A stretch of 64,000 nt of DNA from an uncultured Fulvivirga sp. (lineage in GTDB: Bacteria; Bacteroidota; Bacteroidia; Cytophagales; Cyclobacteriaceae), in NCBI GenBank assembly GCA_947500555.1, contig CANMSE010000001.1:372001-436000 (forward strand), in the 5' to 3' direction. This document shows positions 44,001 to 52,620 of the stretch, piece by piece; the stretch's first letter is position 1, and every line of letters starts with the position of its first letter. The notes under the pieces are model-generated. The model worked only from the letters and a program-made list of their open reading frames with translations. It searched no databases and was not told where the DNA came from. The translations under genes and the position numbers were made by a program.

Positions 44001-44947
44001 TCATTTGACAAAATCTTTTCATAGCTTATTTTTACCTCGACCAGTTCTTTGTTTTTCTGATACAACTGATCCTTAATGCGCTCTATTTCCTTATCTTTTC
44101 TGCTCTGAGTGTCCTTCAGATTAGTATCAAGCGTTTCTATTGTTGTTTGTATATCTTCGTAATCTTTTAAGTCTGTTAAAGACTCTTGCGAGACATGATG
44201 TCCAAGCAATTGATTATTCTTTATTAATTTATTTAGAAGTTCAGTTTGAGAATTATTCAATACACCCAAGTCTTCTCGAGTAAAAACATTTCGATGTAGC
44301 TTCCGATCAATGAACTTGGAAAGTTCCATTTCGCCAGGCATACGAATTCTGTCTACCTTATTTGATTCCAAAAACTCGTAAATTTGAGACAATATCTTTT
44401 TAGGTTTATCAATCAGGTTTTTGTGATCAAGAATTAATCTTGGAAGACCATCACTATGATCAAGTGCCAATTGATTATAACGCTCCCATAAGGCCAAGCC
44501 GTACCTAATAGGAAAACCATTTCGTTTGTTTAATGACTTAGCCACTTCTAATGGGTGCCTATAAATAAAAATGATTAATGGTAATTCAAGATGTTCCTTC
44601 CATAAGGGTAAAGTCAAACAAAAACGAGGTTCTTTCAAAAACCATGGTCTAAAAGCGTCCATCCCTAATATTAATTTTTTAGCATCGTTATGAAATTTCT
44701 TCAACGAATCGCTATTGAACTGATCTACACTTTCAAACTCGTTGATTTTATTCCAGTCCAGGTTATTGTCTTGTAAAATGAAATCGTTCAGCGCTCTTAC
44801 ATCCAACCTTTCCCAAAAGCCTTTAGGATTTTCTATATTTAATCCTGTTGAGGATCCTTCCGCTCCAAAATACAGCCCCATCATATTCAATAACCGTGAT
44901 AGTATAGAGGTGCCTGAGCGATGCATTCCTAGAACAATGACTTGCAT
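41039..44947 (-). CDS. Four-domain sulfotransferase / GT2 / GT4 / GT4 fusion protein
   Basis: A 1302-residue cytoplasmic protein. Residues 1-220 are a sulfotransferase: VIVLGMHRSGTSILSRLLN and LIIFIYRHPLEVAKSLNKR. Residues about 255-335 form a charged coiled coil. Residues about 418-680 are a GT2 domain (VSIIILNRNGLNHL, FLNNDI as the metal motif, FDENYMYGFEDVDLSLKLR). Residues about 692-1000 and 1009-1302 are two GT-B domains of CgeB/Glyco_trans_1_2 type, each with a late Glu-rich sugar-nucleotide motif (SRVFDALMSGTLVVTN and NRIFDALACGATLVSD). It may add and sulfate a repeat unit in one chain. Start codon ATG 44947 fits the P-loop position. Confidence 0.88.
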   Translation of the reverse strand: MQVIVLGMHRSGTSILSRLLNMMGLYFGAEGSSTGLNIENPKGFWERLDVRALNDFILQDNNLDWNKINEFESVDQFNSDSLKKFHNDAKKLILGMDAFRPWFLKEPRFCLTLPLWKEHLELPLIIFIYRHPLEVAKSLNKRNGFPIRYGLALWERYNQLALDHSDGLPRLILDHKNLIDKPKKILSQIYEFLESNKVDRIRMPGEMELSKFIDRKLHRNVFTREDLGVLNNSQTELLNKLIKNNQLLGHHVSQESLTDLKDYEDIQTTIETLDTNLKDTQSRKDKEIERIKDQLYQKNKELVEVKISYEKILSNELIKQELAEAKRELAVHKKRVDGLSVINSNKDKIINEHWERIQSMRISSRIKKVLFFDVIRQSKNCFLNHLNNFNKKRQLKSKKIHIEKFIQQNFDHSLSIDTPLVSIIILNRNGLNHLQSLFKDFDRNTIYPNYEIIVFDNFSNDDSVSFLENLGLSNLSIIENTYNDSFSSANNKVVAEAKGNLILFLNNDIITVKGWLNQLVKEYLENENQVGSVGAKLIYPENIENPNSLKVQHNGIGFRWEEGFIRPYNLDVSEELFNIDHTKSHDKPCLTAACVLVNKEVFERVGGFDENYMYGFEDVDLSLKLRDIGKKNIIANGAIIYHNEFGTQGKQDKEAVKKRRRLNLNHFRDKWYRRILNESWHDKLNNKNTYALESPKFTIGIIVTEQGKYAKAGDYFTAKELANEFVKLGWKVRFYAQREENWYNIHGDVDMILVLLHGYDLNKVVSNNKNLIKAAWIRNWFDKFSDSDWFNQYDLVFSSSKKACDYIENKKFKKAYYMPIATNEERFSQRDLKSKEFVCDYCFTGSYWNDPREIIEMLDPKNLAQYKFHLYGKNWDQISHLADYSKGFVKYEDMPKVYANTKLLIDDANRVTKPWGSVNSRVFDALMSGTLVVTNGTLGSEDVFKGKLPIFSHAEELEELIKYYLENDAERNKLVEELQQLVRDHHTYQNRASQIKKVLTHYYSSSMVIKIPVPNIEVAHQWGDYHFALSLKKEFEKKNIRTKIELLPDWDSEASLSFENVLVLRGLSVYKPQKSQYNMMWNISHPDKVELDEYRSYDHAFVASEKWKKNLEKEGLNNVSTLLQCTDPEVFKIPKESEQVQSELLFVGNSRGIYRKIIADLLPTQYDLSIYGNGWENLVDNEYVKGGYIDNTELYKYYGGAKVVLNDHWDDMREKGFISNRIFDALACGATLVSDKVEGSEVLRENSLLFYESKEELEKAVKDGIEERGNKKVSDLRKSIIKNHTFEARVMQILEHVMSKKI

Positions 44948-45036
44948 ATCTTCAAAAATTAAACATTAAATTTACACTTAATTACCGAAGCATTCCTATT
45001 TTATTTTGGTATGACACACTGGTCAAAATTTACGAT

Positions 45037-46866
45037 ATGACATCAGATCTAAATAATTATTTTGATAAGATATTTGTAATAAATCTTAAATCTAGAGTTG
45101 ACAGAAGGTTAAGAATTATAAGAAAATTATCAGAGCAGAATATTCAGTTTGATTTCTTTGAAGCCATCGATGGGTATAGCCCTGAATTAGTATCTGAATT
45201 TAATAGATATTTCTCGCAGCCCATTTCAGCCAAAAATTCCCATCCTTTAGAAAAAAAGTATGGAAGAAAGCTAATTCAAAGCTCTGGAGCATTAGGTTAT
45301 TTAAAAACTTATGAAATGGTTCTAAGCCTTTCACAAGAAAAAGGTTTTAAAAAGATACTTTGTTTCGATGACGATATACTCTTTCATAAATCGTTTAACA
45401 AGGAATTTGAAAAGTTTATTCCTAAGATACATGCAGAGTGGAAATTGCTCTTCTTAGGAGCCACGCAACATGTTTGGAATATTCCAAAATCGCATAAATA
45501 TAGCAATGAAGAATTAGGTGAATTTAGTCCAGAAGAAGATTTCTATCATCCACTAATAACTGATGGTTCATTTGCTGTAGGTATTGACTGTAGTGTTTAT
45601 CAGATTCTTTTGAAAGAAATTGAAAAATATAACGCCCCATTAGATTCTGGTCCTTTAAGAACTGTGATGAGTCAATACCAAAACCAGTGTTTCGTGGCTC
45701 AGCCTAATTTAGTAATTGCAGATGTAAGTGAAAGTGATATCGGTTTGAATAGAAATCAATATGAACTAGCAGAGAAAGTTAAATGGGACCTGCAGCTTTA
45801 CAACTTTCCTGATAAGGAGATATTGGTAACTGTAATCATAGCGGCCTACAATGCTGAAAAAACGATCAGCAAAAGTATTAAGTCAATATTGAATCAGACC
45901 CATCAGAACATTGAACTAATAGTAGCGGATGATGGCAGTAATGACAAAACTGTTGATTTTGTAAAGAAATTGCAAACGGAGGATAAGCGCATAAGACTTC
46001 AGGAAAACGATTTAAACAGGGGGTGTTATTATGTTAGAAATGATGCCTTAAAGATAGCCAAAGGTGAGATCATAGCTATCCAAGATGCAGATGATATTGC
46101 ATTACCAGATCGTATTGAAAAACAGTTAATACCCATTTTGGCCAAAGAAGCTAAATTTACCATTTCACGGATTTATAGAAGCAGGTGCAGTGTAGAAGAG
46201 CTTGATATTGAAAATCCAGAAGAAATGATGGCCTTAGTGGAAGAGAGAAGAGTTAAAAATAAGTATGGGAACTATGATTACAGAGATAGGAAAATCCTTG
46301 GTTTTAATACCTCCGTCTTTCATCGATCCTTATTTGAGGAACTTGGCCTTTTTTGGGAAAATAGATTTGCATCAGATGCAGAATATGCGGAAAGAATATT
46401 ATACCACTATGCCGACATTAGGCTTAAAGGAAATGAGAACATACATAGCTTTCTCATGGATTGCGAACCTATTAAGGGTTTATACAAAAGAGTAGAGGAT
46501 GTATTAGTGGTATCTACAGATATGGGGGAAACTAATATCACTAATAAGCATAAGCAACAGGAAAAGAAGGACTTCGAAACACTATGGAGAAAAAGATTAA
46601 ATAACGAGGTTGAATATCAATACCCAAAATTTGAGAGTGCGAAGAAGAGCATATCTAACACAAGCATTACCGATACTGATAAGTTAAGTATTAAATTTAA
46701 CATTTACCAACAGAAGGTAGAAGCCAAGGAACAAATGCTAAATGCCTCCAGGAAGCAAAAAAAGAATTTAGAAAATGACTTGGCATGGTATGCCCGAACC
46801 TATGATCACTTACCCAAGTGGTATTTGAAAATTGGAGGGATATTTAGGAGGTGGCCTTTTAAGTAA
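45037..46866 (+). CDS. GT25-GT2 fusion glycosyltransferase
   Basis: A 609-residue protein. The N-terminal 240 residues match GT25 (LPS glycosyltransferase-like): KIFVINLKSRVDRRLRIIRKL, FFEAIDGY, GALGYLKTYEMVL and ILCFDDDILF. A GT2 domain follows from about residue 262: VTVIIAAYNAEKTISKSIKSI, VADDGSNDKTV, RNDALKIAKGEIIAIQDADDIALPDR. A coiled coil (about 555-580) and the tail WYARTYDHLPKWYLKIGG finish the protein; a closely similar tail ends the GT2 at 51643. It is divergent from the fusion gene at 41039. Confidence 0.88.
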   Translation: MTSDLNNYFDKIFVINLKSRVDRRLRIIRKLSEQNIQFDFFEAIDGYSPELVSEFNRYFSQPISAKNSHPLEKKYGRKLIQSSGALGYLKTYEMVLSLSQEKGFKKILCFDDDILFHKSFNKEFEKFIPKIHAEWKLLFLGATQHVWNIPKSHKYSNEELGEFSPEEDFYHPLITDGSFAVGIDCSVYQILLKEIEKYNAPLDSGPLRTVMSQYQNQCFVAQPNLVIADVSESDIGLNRNQYELAEKVKWDLQLYNFPDKEILVTVIIAAYNAEKTISKSIKSILNQTHQNIELIVADDGSNDKTVDFVKKLQTEDKRIRLQENDLNRGCYYVRNDALKIAKGEIIAIQDADDIALPDRIEKQLIPILAKEAKFTISRIYRSRCSVEELDIENPEEMMALVEERRVKNKYGNYDYRDRKILGFNTSVFHRSLFEELGLFWENRFASDAEYAERILYHYADIRLKGNENIHSFLMDCEPIKGLYKRVEDVLVVSTDMGETNITNKHKQQEKKDFETLWRKRLNNEVEYQYPKFESAKKSISNTSITDTDKLSIKFNIYQQKVEAKEQMLNASRKQKKNLENDLAWYARTYDHLPKWYLKIGGIFRRWPFK

Positions 46867-46875
46867 ATAATAAAT

Positions 46876-47655
46876 TTATTTATAGAAAAAATTTATCCTT
46901 GAATCAAATCTCACAGGATAGAGACTAGAATTATACTCATAATGACGAATCTCATCATTAAGCTTGACTATATTATTCCTAATAGGTAAAGCATTTGATA
47001 CCATTATTATTATTCGATAAGGCAACCCATAAAATGGATTTATCTTATCATCAACTTCTATTGATATTTCGTAGTTTGTAAGGGGTTGATCGAAGATATA
47101 TGGTTGATCTCCATAATGCTTGATTCTTATTAAACCACCCTCAGAGTCACGTTCATAAACTCTTGTAAAACTCTGCTGAACGGTATCTTGCAGCAAGTAA
47201 AATTCCATGTTAAAGTCAATTCTTTCAAGCACCTCATCTTCATAAGAATATACTTCTTTATAATAATTTGATTCTTGCCCCATATCTTCTAAACCTTCAA
47301 GTGAAACAATCAAACCGTTTTTATAAGTAGTAGTGAAGAAACTTTTTAAAGTGGTTGAATTATCACGATATATGGACACAAAGATTGAATCTAATATTTC
47401 ATTCTGATATATGAAAGAAATGATCTCTGCTGGATGACCATAACTGTCAAAAGAAATGATTTCAGATAGCTTGCTCTCGTTATAGTTATACTTATATACA
47501 ATAAAAGGATCTTCATCCCAAATTGTAATTGAATCTATTCTTATATTATCTATACTATACTCTAAGGAGCCAAAGGGAACCGGATTTTCTCTATCACACA
47601 TATTGAATAGAAAAATCAAAAAGAATCCAACAATATAATTTTTACTTTTAATCAT
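46876..47655 (-). CDS. Hypothetical lipoprotein
   Basis: Not recognised. The 259-residue protein has a lipoprotein signal: hydrophobic IVGFFLIFLF then NMC with a Cys near residue 20 and Asp next to it. The mature part has repeated short strands of the form Y...I......Y (SLEYSIDNIRIDSITIWDEDPFIVYKYNYNESKLSEI, YERDSEGGLIRIKHYGD), like YD-repeat-containing DUF4595-type proteins of Bacteroidota. It lies between the GT25-GT2 gene (convergent, 9-base gap) and the GT-C gene. It may be a surface protein unrelated to glycan synthesis. Confidence 0.6.
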   Translation of the reverse strand: MIKSKNYIVGFFLIFLFNMCDRENPVPFGSLEYSIDNIRIDSITIWDEDPFIVYKYNYNESKLSEIISFDSYGHPAEIISFIYQNEILDSIFVSIYRDNSTTLKSFFTTTYKNGLIVSLEGLEDMGQESNYYKEVYSYEDEVLERIDFNMEFYLLQDTVQQSFTRVYERDSEGGLIRIKHYGDQPYIFDQPLTNYEISIEVDDKINPFYGLPYRIIIMVSNALPIRNNIVKLNDEIRHYEYNSSLYPVRFDSRINFFYK

Positions 47656-47757
47656 ACCTTCACAATAAGCTTTTTTATTTCTGCAAAACCCATCATCAAA
47701 AAGAAGAGCTAAACGAAGTATTTTATAAATTGGATTATCTTCTTCTTGTCAATCTCT

Positions 47758-49275
47758 TCATCTAATTACTAGTCCATCACTAAAGTTAACTATCTCAGCT
47801 GGTTGTAACATCTGCTTCAAACTATTTTCTCCTATTAAATACCATCTCCAAGTTACACTTTCAAAATAAATGACCTCGCAAGAGTTATCAATAATGCATG
47901 AACGTATTTTCATCAATTGGTTTTCCAAATTGTTGTTGACCCTATTATTTTTTGCGTCTATTTCTGAAGGAATCAAGCGAACATAGTCAGAAGATAAATT
48001 GGTATGAAATCTCAAAATATCATTTGCGTTAGTATATATTATTTTATCATCTAGTTGCTTGGCATAGTCTAGCGTTTCAGAATTAGACCATGTTGTACCT
48101 GTATAACCCGAGCCATTTTGAAAATGACTGTTCCACAGATATTGTGCAGAATAGAAAACACAAAATAATAGTACTACTGCTGGTAGATAGAATAATTTTC
48201 TATATATACCAGTAAGATGATTGGTGTCAATCATAGTTTGACTAAAAATAATAACCAACAAGAAGAAGGTTGGTGAGAGTATTCGATTATCTAATGGAGT
48301 ATGGTAATCGAAAAAAGAGATTGACAGGAATAAGAAGAGTGTATATGACAAAAAAAGTGTACCCGGCAAAAGATAACCACTCATTTTTTTTGAGCCTTTA
48401 CAACTTCTAAAATATATAGCGAATTGAAAGGTCATAGCAAAAAGTAAAATGACTGCAGATCTCCATCCAGGAACAATCCACGACTTGAAAGTCACCCCTA
48501 ACTGCGCAAGTTTTTCAGCGGAAATAATATGAACTACGAATTCTCGCGGTGCTACTCCCTGAGGGCCATTAAAGTAATTGTAAATAAACCAGGGACATAC
48601 AACAAATAGTAAACCTATAAGATAAAATACGGTGTTTAGATATCTATTTTTCCTTGTCTGGTTGACAAAAAAAAGGAGGTGAAGAACAAAGCCAAATATA
48701 AATCCTATAGCTGCATATCTTGTAAGAAACAGCAGTCCGGATGAAATGGAAAAAAGAACTAAATAACTTCTGTTTTTATTCTCCTTCCATTTCATAAAAA
48801 CCCAGTAGCTTCCTACTAATAATGTAATAAATAGCGGTTCAGACCATGCCCACAAGAATACTGTGGAAGCAACTGACGCACTTAAAATAAAAGACAACAA
48901 AATTGAATTCAGCAGACTAACTTTTATTAAATGAAGTATCTCATTGAATATTAATATGTAGAAGAATATCAGGGTTGTATTTAATATACCCGCTGCTGAA
49001 TGAATATCTAAATCAAATAAAACGGATATTAACGCAATCACAACTGTGTAAAGAGGGGGCCAATGACTTATGAATCTACCTTGATTATTTACAAAGCCTT
49101 GAAGATTAGATAGGTTACCTGCAATTTCAAAATATACGGTACTATCAGAAGAAACACCTAATCCATAATCATGAATGATATATATAAAAAGACATGCAAC
49201 AAGGGTTGTGAATATCAGCCGGTAATTAAATGAAGCCAATCTCTTAAATCTCTGAATTTCTACGCTAAGGTTCAT
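47758..49275 (-). CDS. GT-C-like integral membrane protein
   Basis: A 505-residue protein with about twelve hydrophobic segments and a soluble tail of about 120 residues. The first periplasmic loop has YGLGVSSDSTVYFEIAGNL with the Asp position of GT-C enzymes, and HWPPLYTVVIALIS follows as in GT39/GT83-like proteins of Bacteroidota. It should use a polyprenyl-phosphate sugar. It overlaps by 4 bases the second membrane protein (49272-50609), and both lie downstream of a DPMS-like GT2 on the same strand. Confidence 0.7.
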   Translation of the reverse strand: MNLSVEIQRFKRLASFNYRLIFTTLVACLFIYIIHDYGLGVSSDSTVYFEIAGNLSNLQGFVNNQGRFISHWPPLYTVVIALISVLFDLDIHSAAGILNTTLIFFYILIFNEILHLIKVSLLNSILLSFILSASVASTVFLWAWSEPLFITLLVGSYWVFMKWKENKNRSYLVLFSISSGLLFLTRYAAIGFIFGFVLHLLFFVNQTRKNRYLNTVFYLIGLLFVVCPWFIYNYFNGPQGVAPREFVVHIISAEKLAQLGVTFKSWIVPGWRSAVILLFAMTFQFAIYFRSCKGSKKMSGYLLPGTLFLSYTLFLFLSISFFDYHTPLDNRILSPTFFLLVIIFSQTMIDTNHLTGIYRKLFYLPAVVLLFCVFYSAQYLWNSHFQNGSGYTGTTWSNSETLDYAKQLDDKIIYTNANDILRFHTNLSSDYVRLIPSEIDAKNNRVNNNLENQLMKIRSCIIDNSCEVIYFESVTWRWYLIGENSLKQMLQPAEIVNFSDGLVIR

Positions 49276-50609
49276 ATTTTAATCTTACTCTTCATAGACG
49301 AGTAAATATTAAAAACTGTTGAGTATAGCACATTACTGACTAATACAAATCCCACAATACAAAAAGGCATATACCATACAATACTGTTCATTCCATGATG
49401 GATATAAGAGTGACCTTTAAACAAAATAAACCATGAAAGTGGTGCAAGTATCGAGAACCAAAGAGTAATAGCTAGCGCCTTATTTTGATTATTTTTAATA
49501 ACCTTATTCACTCTGACCGGAAGAACAATCAAAGTAGTACTAAAAAGAAAAAGAAAAATTAGCCACAAAAATGACACGTTAAATAGAATGAAATCAAGTG
49601 CATCTTTTTTTAGGTAAGTAATTAACACTTCTGACAGATCACTATCTAAAGATCTATTGTAAGCAGAAGCAAGCTTTTCATTATACATTTCATAAAGTCT
49701 GTCTGAACTACCAGAGGATCTTTTTTTATAACTGTAGTAAATGTGTTCCAAGCCATCTTGAAAACTCCCTTTCAGTTGCCCTACCTGGTATGATAGAATG
49801 GTGACTGAAATAACAATAGCAGTGAGTGCCCCAGCAACTAGGGCTCCTGTTTTTTTTATGAATTTTTTAAACTTAAACCTTTCTAATGAACTGTAATACA
49901 CCAAAGGGGTAAACATCATCATACAAGTAGTTGAAATATATTCAAACCCAGTAAAAAAGCACTTTATGAAAAGCCCCAAAAATGCAATTGCTAAAAGCCT
50001 GAAAAGGCTATTATTATTGTTATTAGAGCGAAATTCTGACCCGACCAAAATCATCGGTATAAAAAAAGACCAAAGCGCCCACCACATATTTCTTCCAAAA
50101 ACTGTAAACCAGGGTGAAAAAAATATGAAAATAAAAGTAATGACAGCTACAATTAAACCATGAGACCTAGCAATCCAAAATAGTAAAATTGATAATGCCA
50201 AAGAGGTCAGAAATGCATTAATCAGATGAAAAAGATTTAGGTTCACAGTGTTAGAAAATGGAGACAACCATGATAAATAGGAAAGCATTATTGCCTGTCC
50301 CCCAGTTTGACTTAAATAAGCTGTATAACTTCTCGTTTCTAAATTGATATTCTGACAGTATAAGTCGTATTGGTAAAGATTTCTGTCCTTATCATTGGGC
50401 ACTTTATTATACCTTCCGGTAAGCCCCCCTTTAGCAAATATTCCATCATTCTGTGAAAGTGCCAATTTACCAGCTACTAACGACTCAGAATCCAATTGAA
50501 AACTTTGAAACCATTCGTAATCTACCGTTTTAAAAATATTATCGTAAAAACTAGCTGATAACACAATAAGAAAAAAGCATGATAGAATTAAGGTTCTGTC
50601 TAATTTCAT
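49272..50609 (-). CDS. Multi-spanning membrane protein, possible GT-C
   Basis: A 445-residue protein with an N-terminal membrane helix, a loop of about 75 residues (YEWFQSFQLDSESLVAGKLAL, LTGRYNKVPNDKDRNLYQYD), then about nine helices. FGRNMWWALWSFFIPMILVG is a conserved-looking core segment of unnamed capsule membrane proteins. I do not recognise the family and cannot see the clear Asp/Glu loop of GT-C enzymes. The position between a DPMS-like GT2 (3-base gap) and a GT-C-like protein suggests a transfer or flipping role. Confidence 0.6.
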   Translation of the reverse strand: MKLDRTLILSCFFLIVLSASFYDNIFKTVDYEWFQSFQLDSESLVAGKLALSQNDGIFAKGGLTGRYNKVPNDKDRNLYQYDLYCQNINLETRSYTAYLSQTGGQAIMLSYLSWLSPFSNTVNLNLFHLINAFLTSLALSILLFWIARSHGLIVAVITFIFIFFSPWFTVFGRNMWWALWSFFIPMILVGSEFRSNNNNNSLFRLLAIAFLGLFIKCFFTGFEYISTTCMMMFTPLVYYSSLERFKFKKFIKKTGALVAGALTAIVISVTILSYQVGQLKGSFQDGLEHIYYSYKKRSSGSSDRLYEMYNEKLASAYNRSLDSDLSEVLITYLKKDALDFILFNVSFLWLIFLFLFSTTLIVLPVRVNKVIKNNQNKALAITLWFSILAPLSWFILFKGHSYIHHGMNSIVWYMPFCIVGFVLVSNVLYSTVFNIYSSMKSKIKI

Positions 50610-50612
50610 AAC

Positions 50613-51524
50613 CTAACCATTCCTGAATTTCAATTTAGTGTTTTTCTTATCGATCTTAATTAAGGTATCTAATATTAAACCACACGAAAACAATAAAAGT
50701 GAAATAACAACTAGACTTACTGAAAGTATGGCAGTAGGCACTTTATGTACATAGTTGAATTTGAGATATTCTATCACTGGAAAGACCCCTAAAAACAGCC
50801 CCCCAAGAAGAAAAAAACTAGCAATGATTGTAAAAAAAGATAAGGGTTTATAAAATCGGTAAAGATTGAAAAAAGTAATTATTACCTTAAACCCATCTTT
50901 AAAAGTATTTAATTTAGACGTGCTCCCTTCTGGCCGATCACGATAATTAACTGGGACTTCCTTGATGGCCAATTCATAATGTAATGAAAAAATTGAAAGA
51001 TCAGTTTCTAACTCAAAACCCTTGGCGAGGGAAGCATAGTTTTTCACAAACCTTCTACTAAAAACACGATATCCACTTAAAATATCATTTAGGTTCGTCC
51101 TAAAAAAAATATTTATTAATTTTTTCATTAAGTCATTCCCAAAACTATGAAACTTCCTTTTGTTTTGTTTTGCATATGAGTTATTGGAAATCCTATCTCC
51201 GATTACCATGTCAGAATTAAAGCCTTGTGCAACATTTATCAACTCGACAACGTGCTCAGCTGGATAAGTATCATCTCCATCAACTAACACATAAAAGTCT
51301 GCACTGATGTCACTGAACATTCTTAACACCACATTTGCTTTACCCCTTCTGTACTCTAATGACACCTCTGCTCCTGCCTTTTGTGCTATAACTACTGTTT
51401 GGTCATCAGAATTATTATCATAAACATAAACTATAGCTTCAGGAAGTAACTCTTTAAAATCTCTTACAACTTTACCTATGGTAAGCTCTTCGTTTAGACA
51501 AGGAATTAGTACTGCAATTTTCAA
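50613..51524 (-). CDS. Polyprenyl-phosphate glycosyltransferase (DPMS-like GT2)
   Basis: A 303-residue enzyme: KIAVLIPCLNEELTIGKVVRDFKELL, YVYDNNSDDQTVVIAQKAGAEV, RRGKANVVLRMFSDISADFYVLVDGDDTYPAEHV and NDILSGYRVFSRRFVK are the dolichyl-phosphate-mannose-synthase-like motifs of the subfamily with Glu-Glu opening and D.DDTYP metal site. Two C-terminal helices anchor it. It is the first of three minus-strand genes (GT2, membrane protein, GT-C), so it probably feeds their lipid-linked sugar. A divergent GT2 lies 118 bases away. Confidence 0.88.
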   Translation of the reverse strand: MKIAVLIPCLNEELTIGKVVRDFKELLPEAIVYVYDNNSDDQTVVIAQKAGAEVSLEYRRGKANVVLRMFSDISADFYVLVDGDDTYPAEHVVELINVAQGFNSDMVIGDRISNNSYAKQNKRKFHSFGNDLMKKLINIFFRTNLNDILSGYRVFSRRFVKNYASLAKGFELETDLSIFSLHYELAIKEVPVNYRDRPEGSTSKLNTFKDGFKVIITFFNLYRFYKPLSFFTIIASFFLLGGLFLGVFPVIEYLKFNYVHKVPTAILSVSLVVISLLLFSCGLILDTLIKIDKKNTKLKFRNG

Positions 51525-51642
51525 TTGTTATTATTTTATCACTGTGGTAGAAAATAATTCTAACCACTCAAGAAAATTTTATTTAATGTAACTTTATCAA
51601 AACATGTTAAATTCAACACTTTCAGTGTGAAGATAAATATTA

Positions 51643-52563
51643 ATGACAATTGTATTAGCAATTACAACATTCAATAGAGTACATAACTTAACTACTCTCG
51701 TTTCATCTTTTATAAAACATAGTCGGAATGACGTAAATTGGATTATTCTAATAGCCGATGATGGTTCCACGGACGGAACCATTGAATATATAGAGAGCTT
51801 AATAATTCAAAGCATTCCAATTTCTTTAATTAAAAATGATAGGCAAGGTGTTCATCATCAGTTTAACACTATTCTAAAAGAACTAGAAAATATAGAATTC
51901 GGGTACTGCTTAAAATGTGATGATGATATTGAATTTATTAAACCAGGATGGGAGCAACTTTATATTGATGCCATAGAAAGAACAGGTTACCATCATCTCT
52001 GCCATTTTGACGAATCATGGAGATCAATAAAAAACTTAAAAAAGCCTGTAATACAAGATGAATTAATTGGTCATTGTGTTGCCAAAGATGTACAAGGGGC
52101 CTTTTTTACTTTAACTCCCAATGTTATAAAGGAGGTGGGATATATGGATATCCGAAATTTCGGCTTTAGAGGGGTAGGTCATATTGACTATACGATGCGA
52201 GCCTGTCGGGCAGGGTTTAATGATATCAATCATCCTTTTGACGTTCAAAATAGCAATGACTATATCAAGCACCAAAGTGGAGATTACAAATCCGCCCTGG
52301 ATCAAGATATTCAAAATGCCCTAGAGAACGATGAAACGTCTAAGAAAAAATACGAAATAATTACATCCCCTTCAAGAAAGTACATTCCTTTCAATCTAAA
52401 TCATGAATCTTTGGATAAGGAAAAAGAAGTTGCGCTTTTAAAGAAGAGGATAGATAATCTGGAAAAACAAAAATTGTGGTATGAAAAAAATTACGGTCAT
52501 CAACCAAGATGGTTTGTTCGAATGGGTAAAGTTTTAGATTTGTTTTTAAAGCATTTTAAATGA
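51643..52563 (+). CDS. GT2 glycosyltransferase with shared C-terminal tail
   Basis: A 306-residue GT2: TIVLAITTFNRVHNLTTLVSSF, ADDGSTDGTIEYIESL and the metal motif KCDDDIEFIKPGW. After a coiled coil (KEVALLKKRIDNLEKQK) the protein ends with WYEKNYGHQPRWFVRMGK (about residues 279-296). This is almost the same tail as in the GT25-GT2 at 45037. A small inverted repeat (ACACT/AGTGT, 51616-51628) lies just before the start. It is followed by a methyltransferase. Confidence 0.85.
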   Translation: MTIVLAITTFNRVHNLTTLVSSFIKHSRNDVNWIILIADDGSTDGTIEYIESLIIQSIPISLIKNDRQGVHHQFNTILKELENIEFGYCLKCDDDIEFIKPGWEQLYIDAIERTGYHHLCHFDESWRSIKNLKKPVIQDELIGHCVAKDVQGAFFTLTPNVIKEVGYMDIRNFGFRGVGHIDYTMRACRAGFNDINHPFDVQNSNDYIKHQSGDYKSALDQDIQNALENDETSKKKYEIITSPSRKYIPFNLNHESLDKEKEVALLKKRIDNLEKQKLWYEKNYGHQPRWFVRMGKVLDLFLKHFK

Positions 52564-52620
52564 CACTAAATCCCTTACTAGTTATTGCTAATTCAGTATT
52601 TTAGCAACTTTATACATTCT

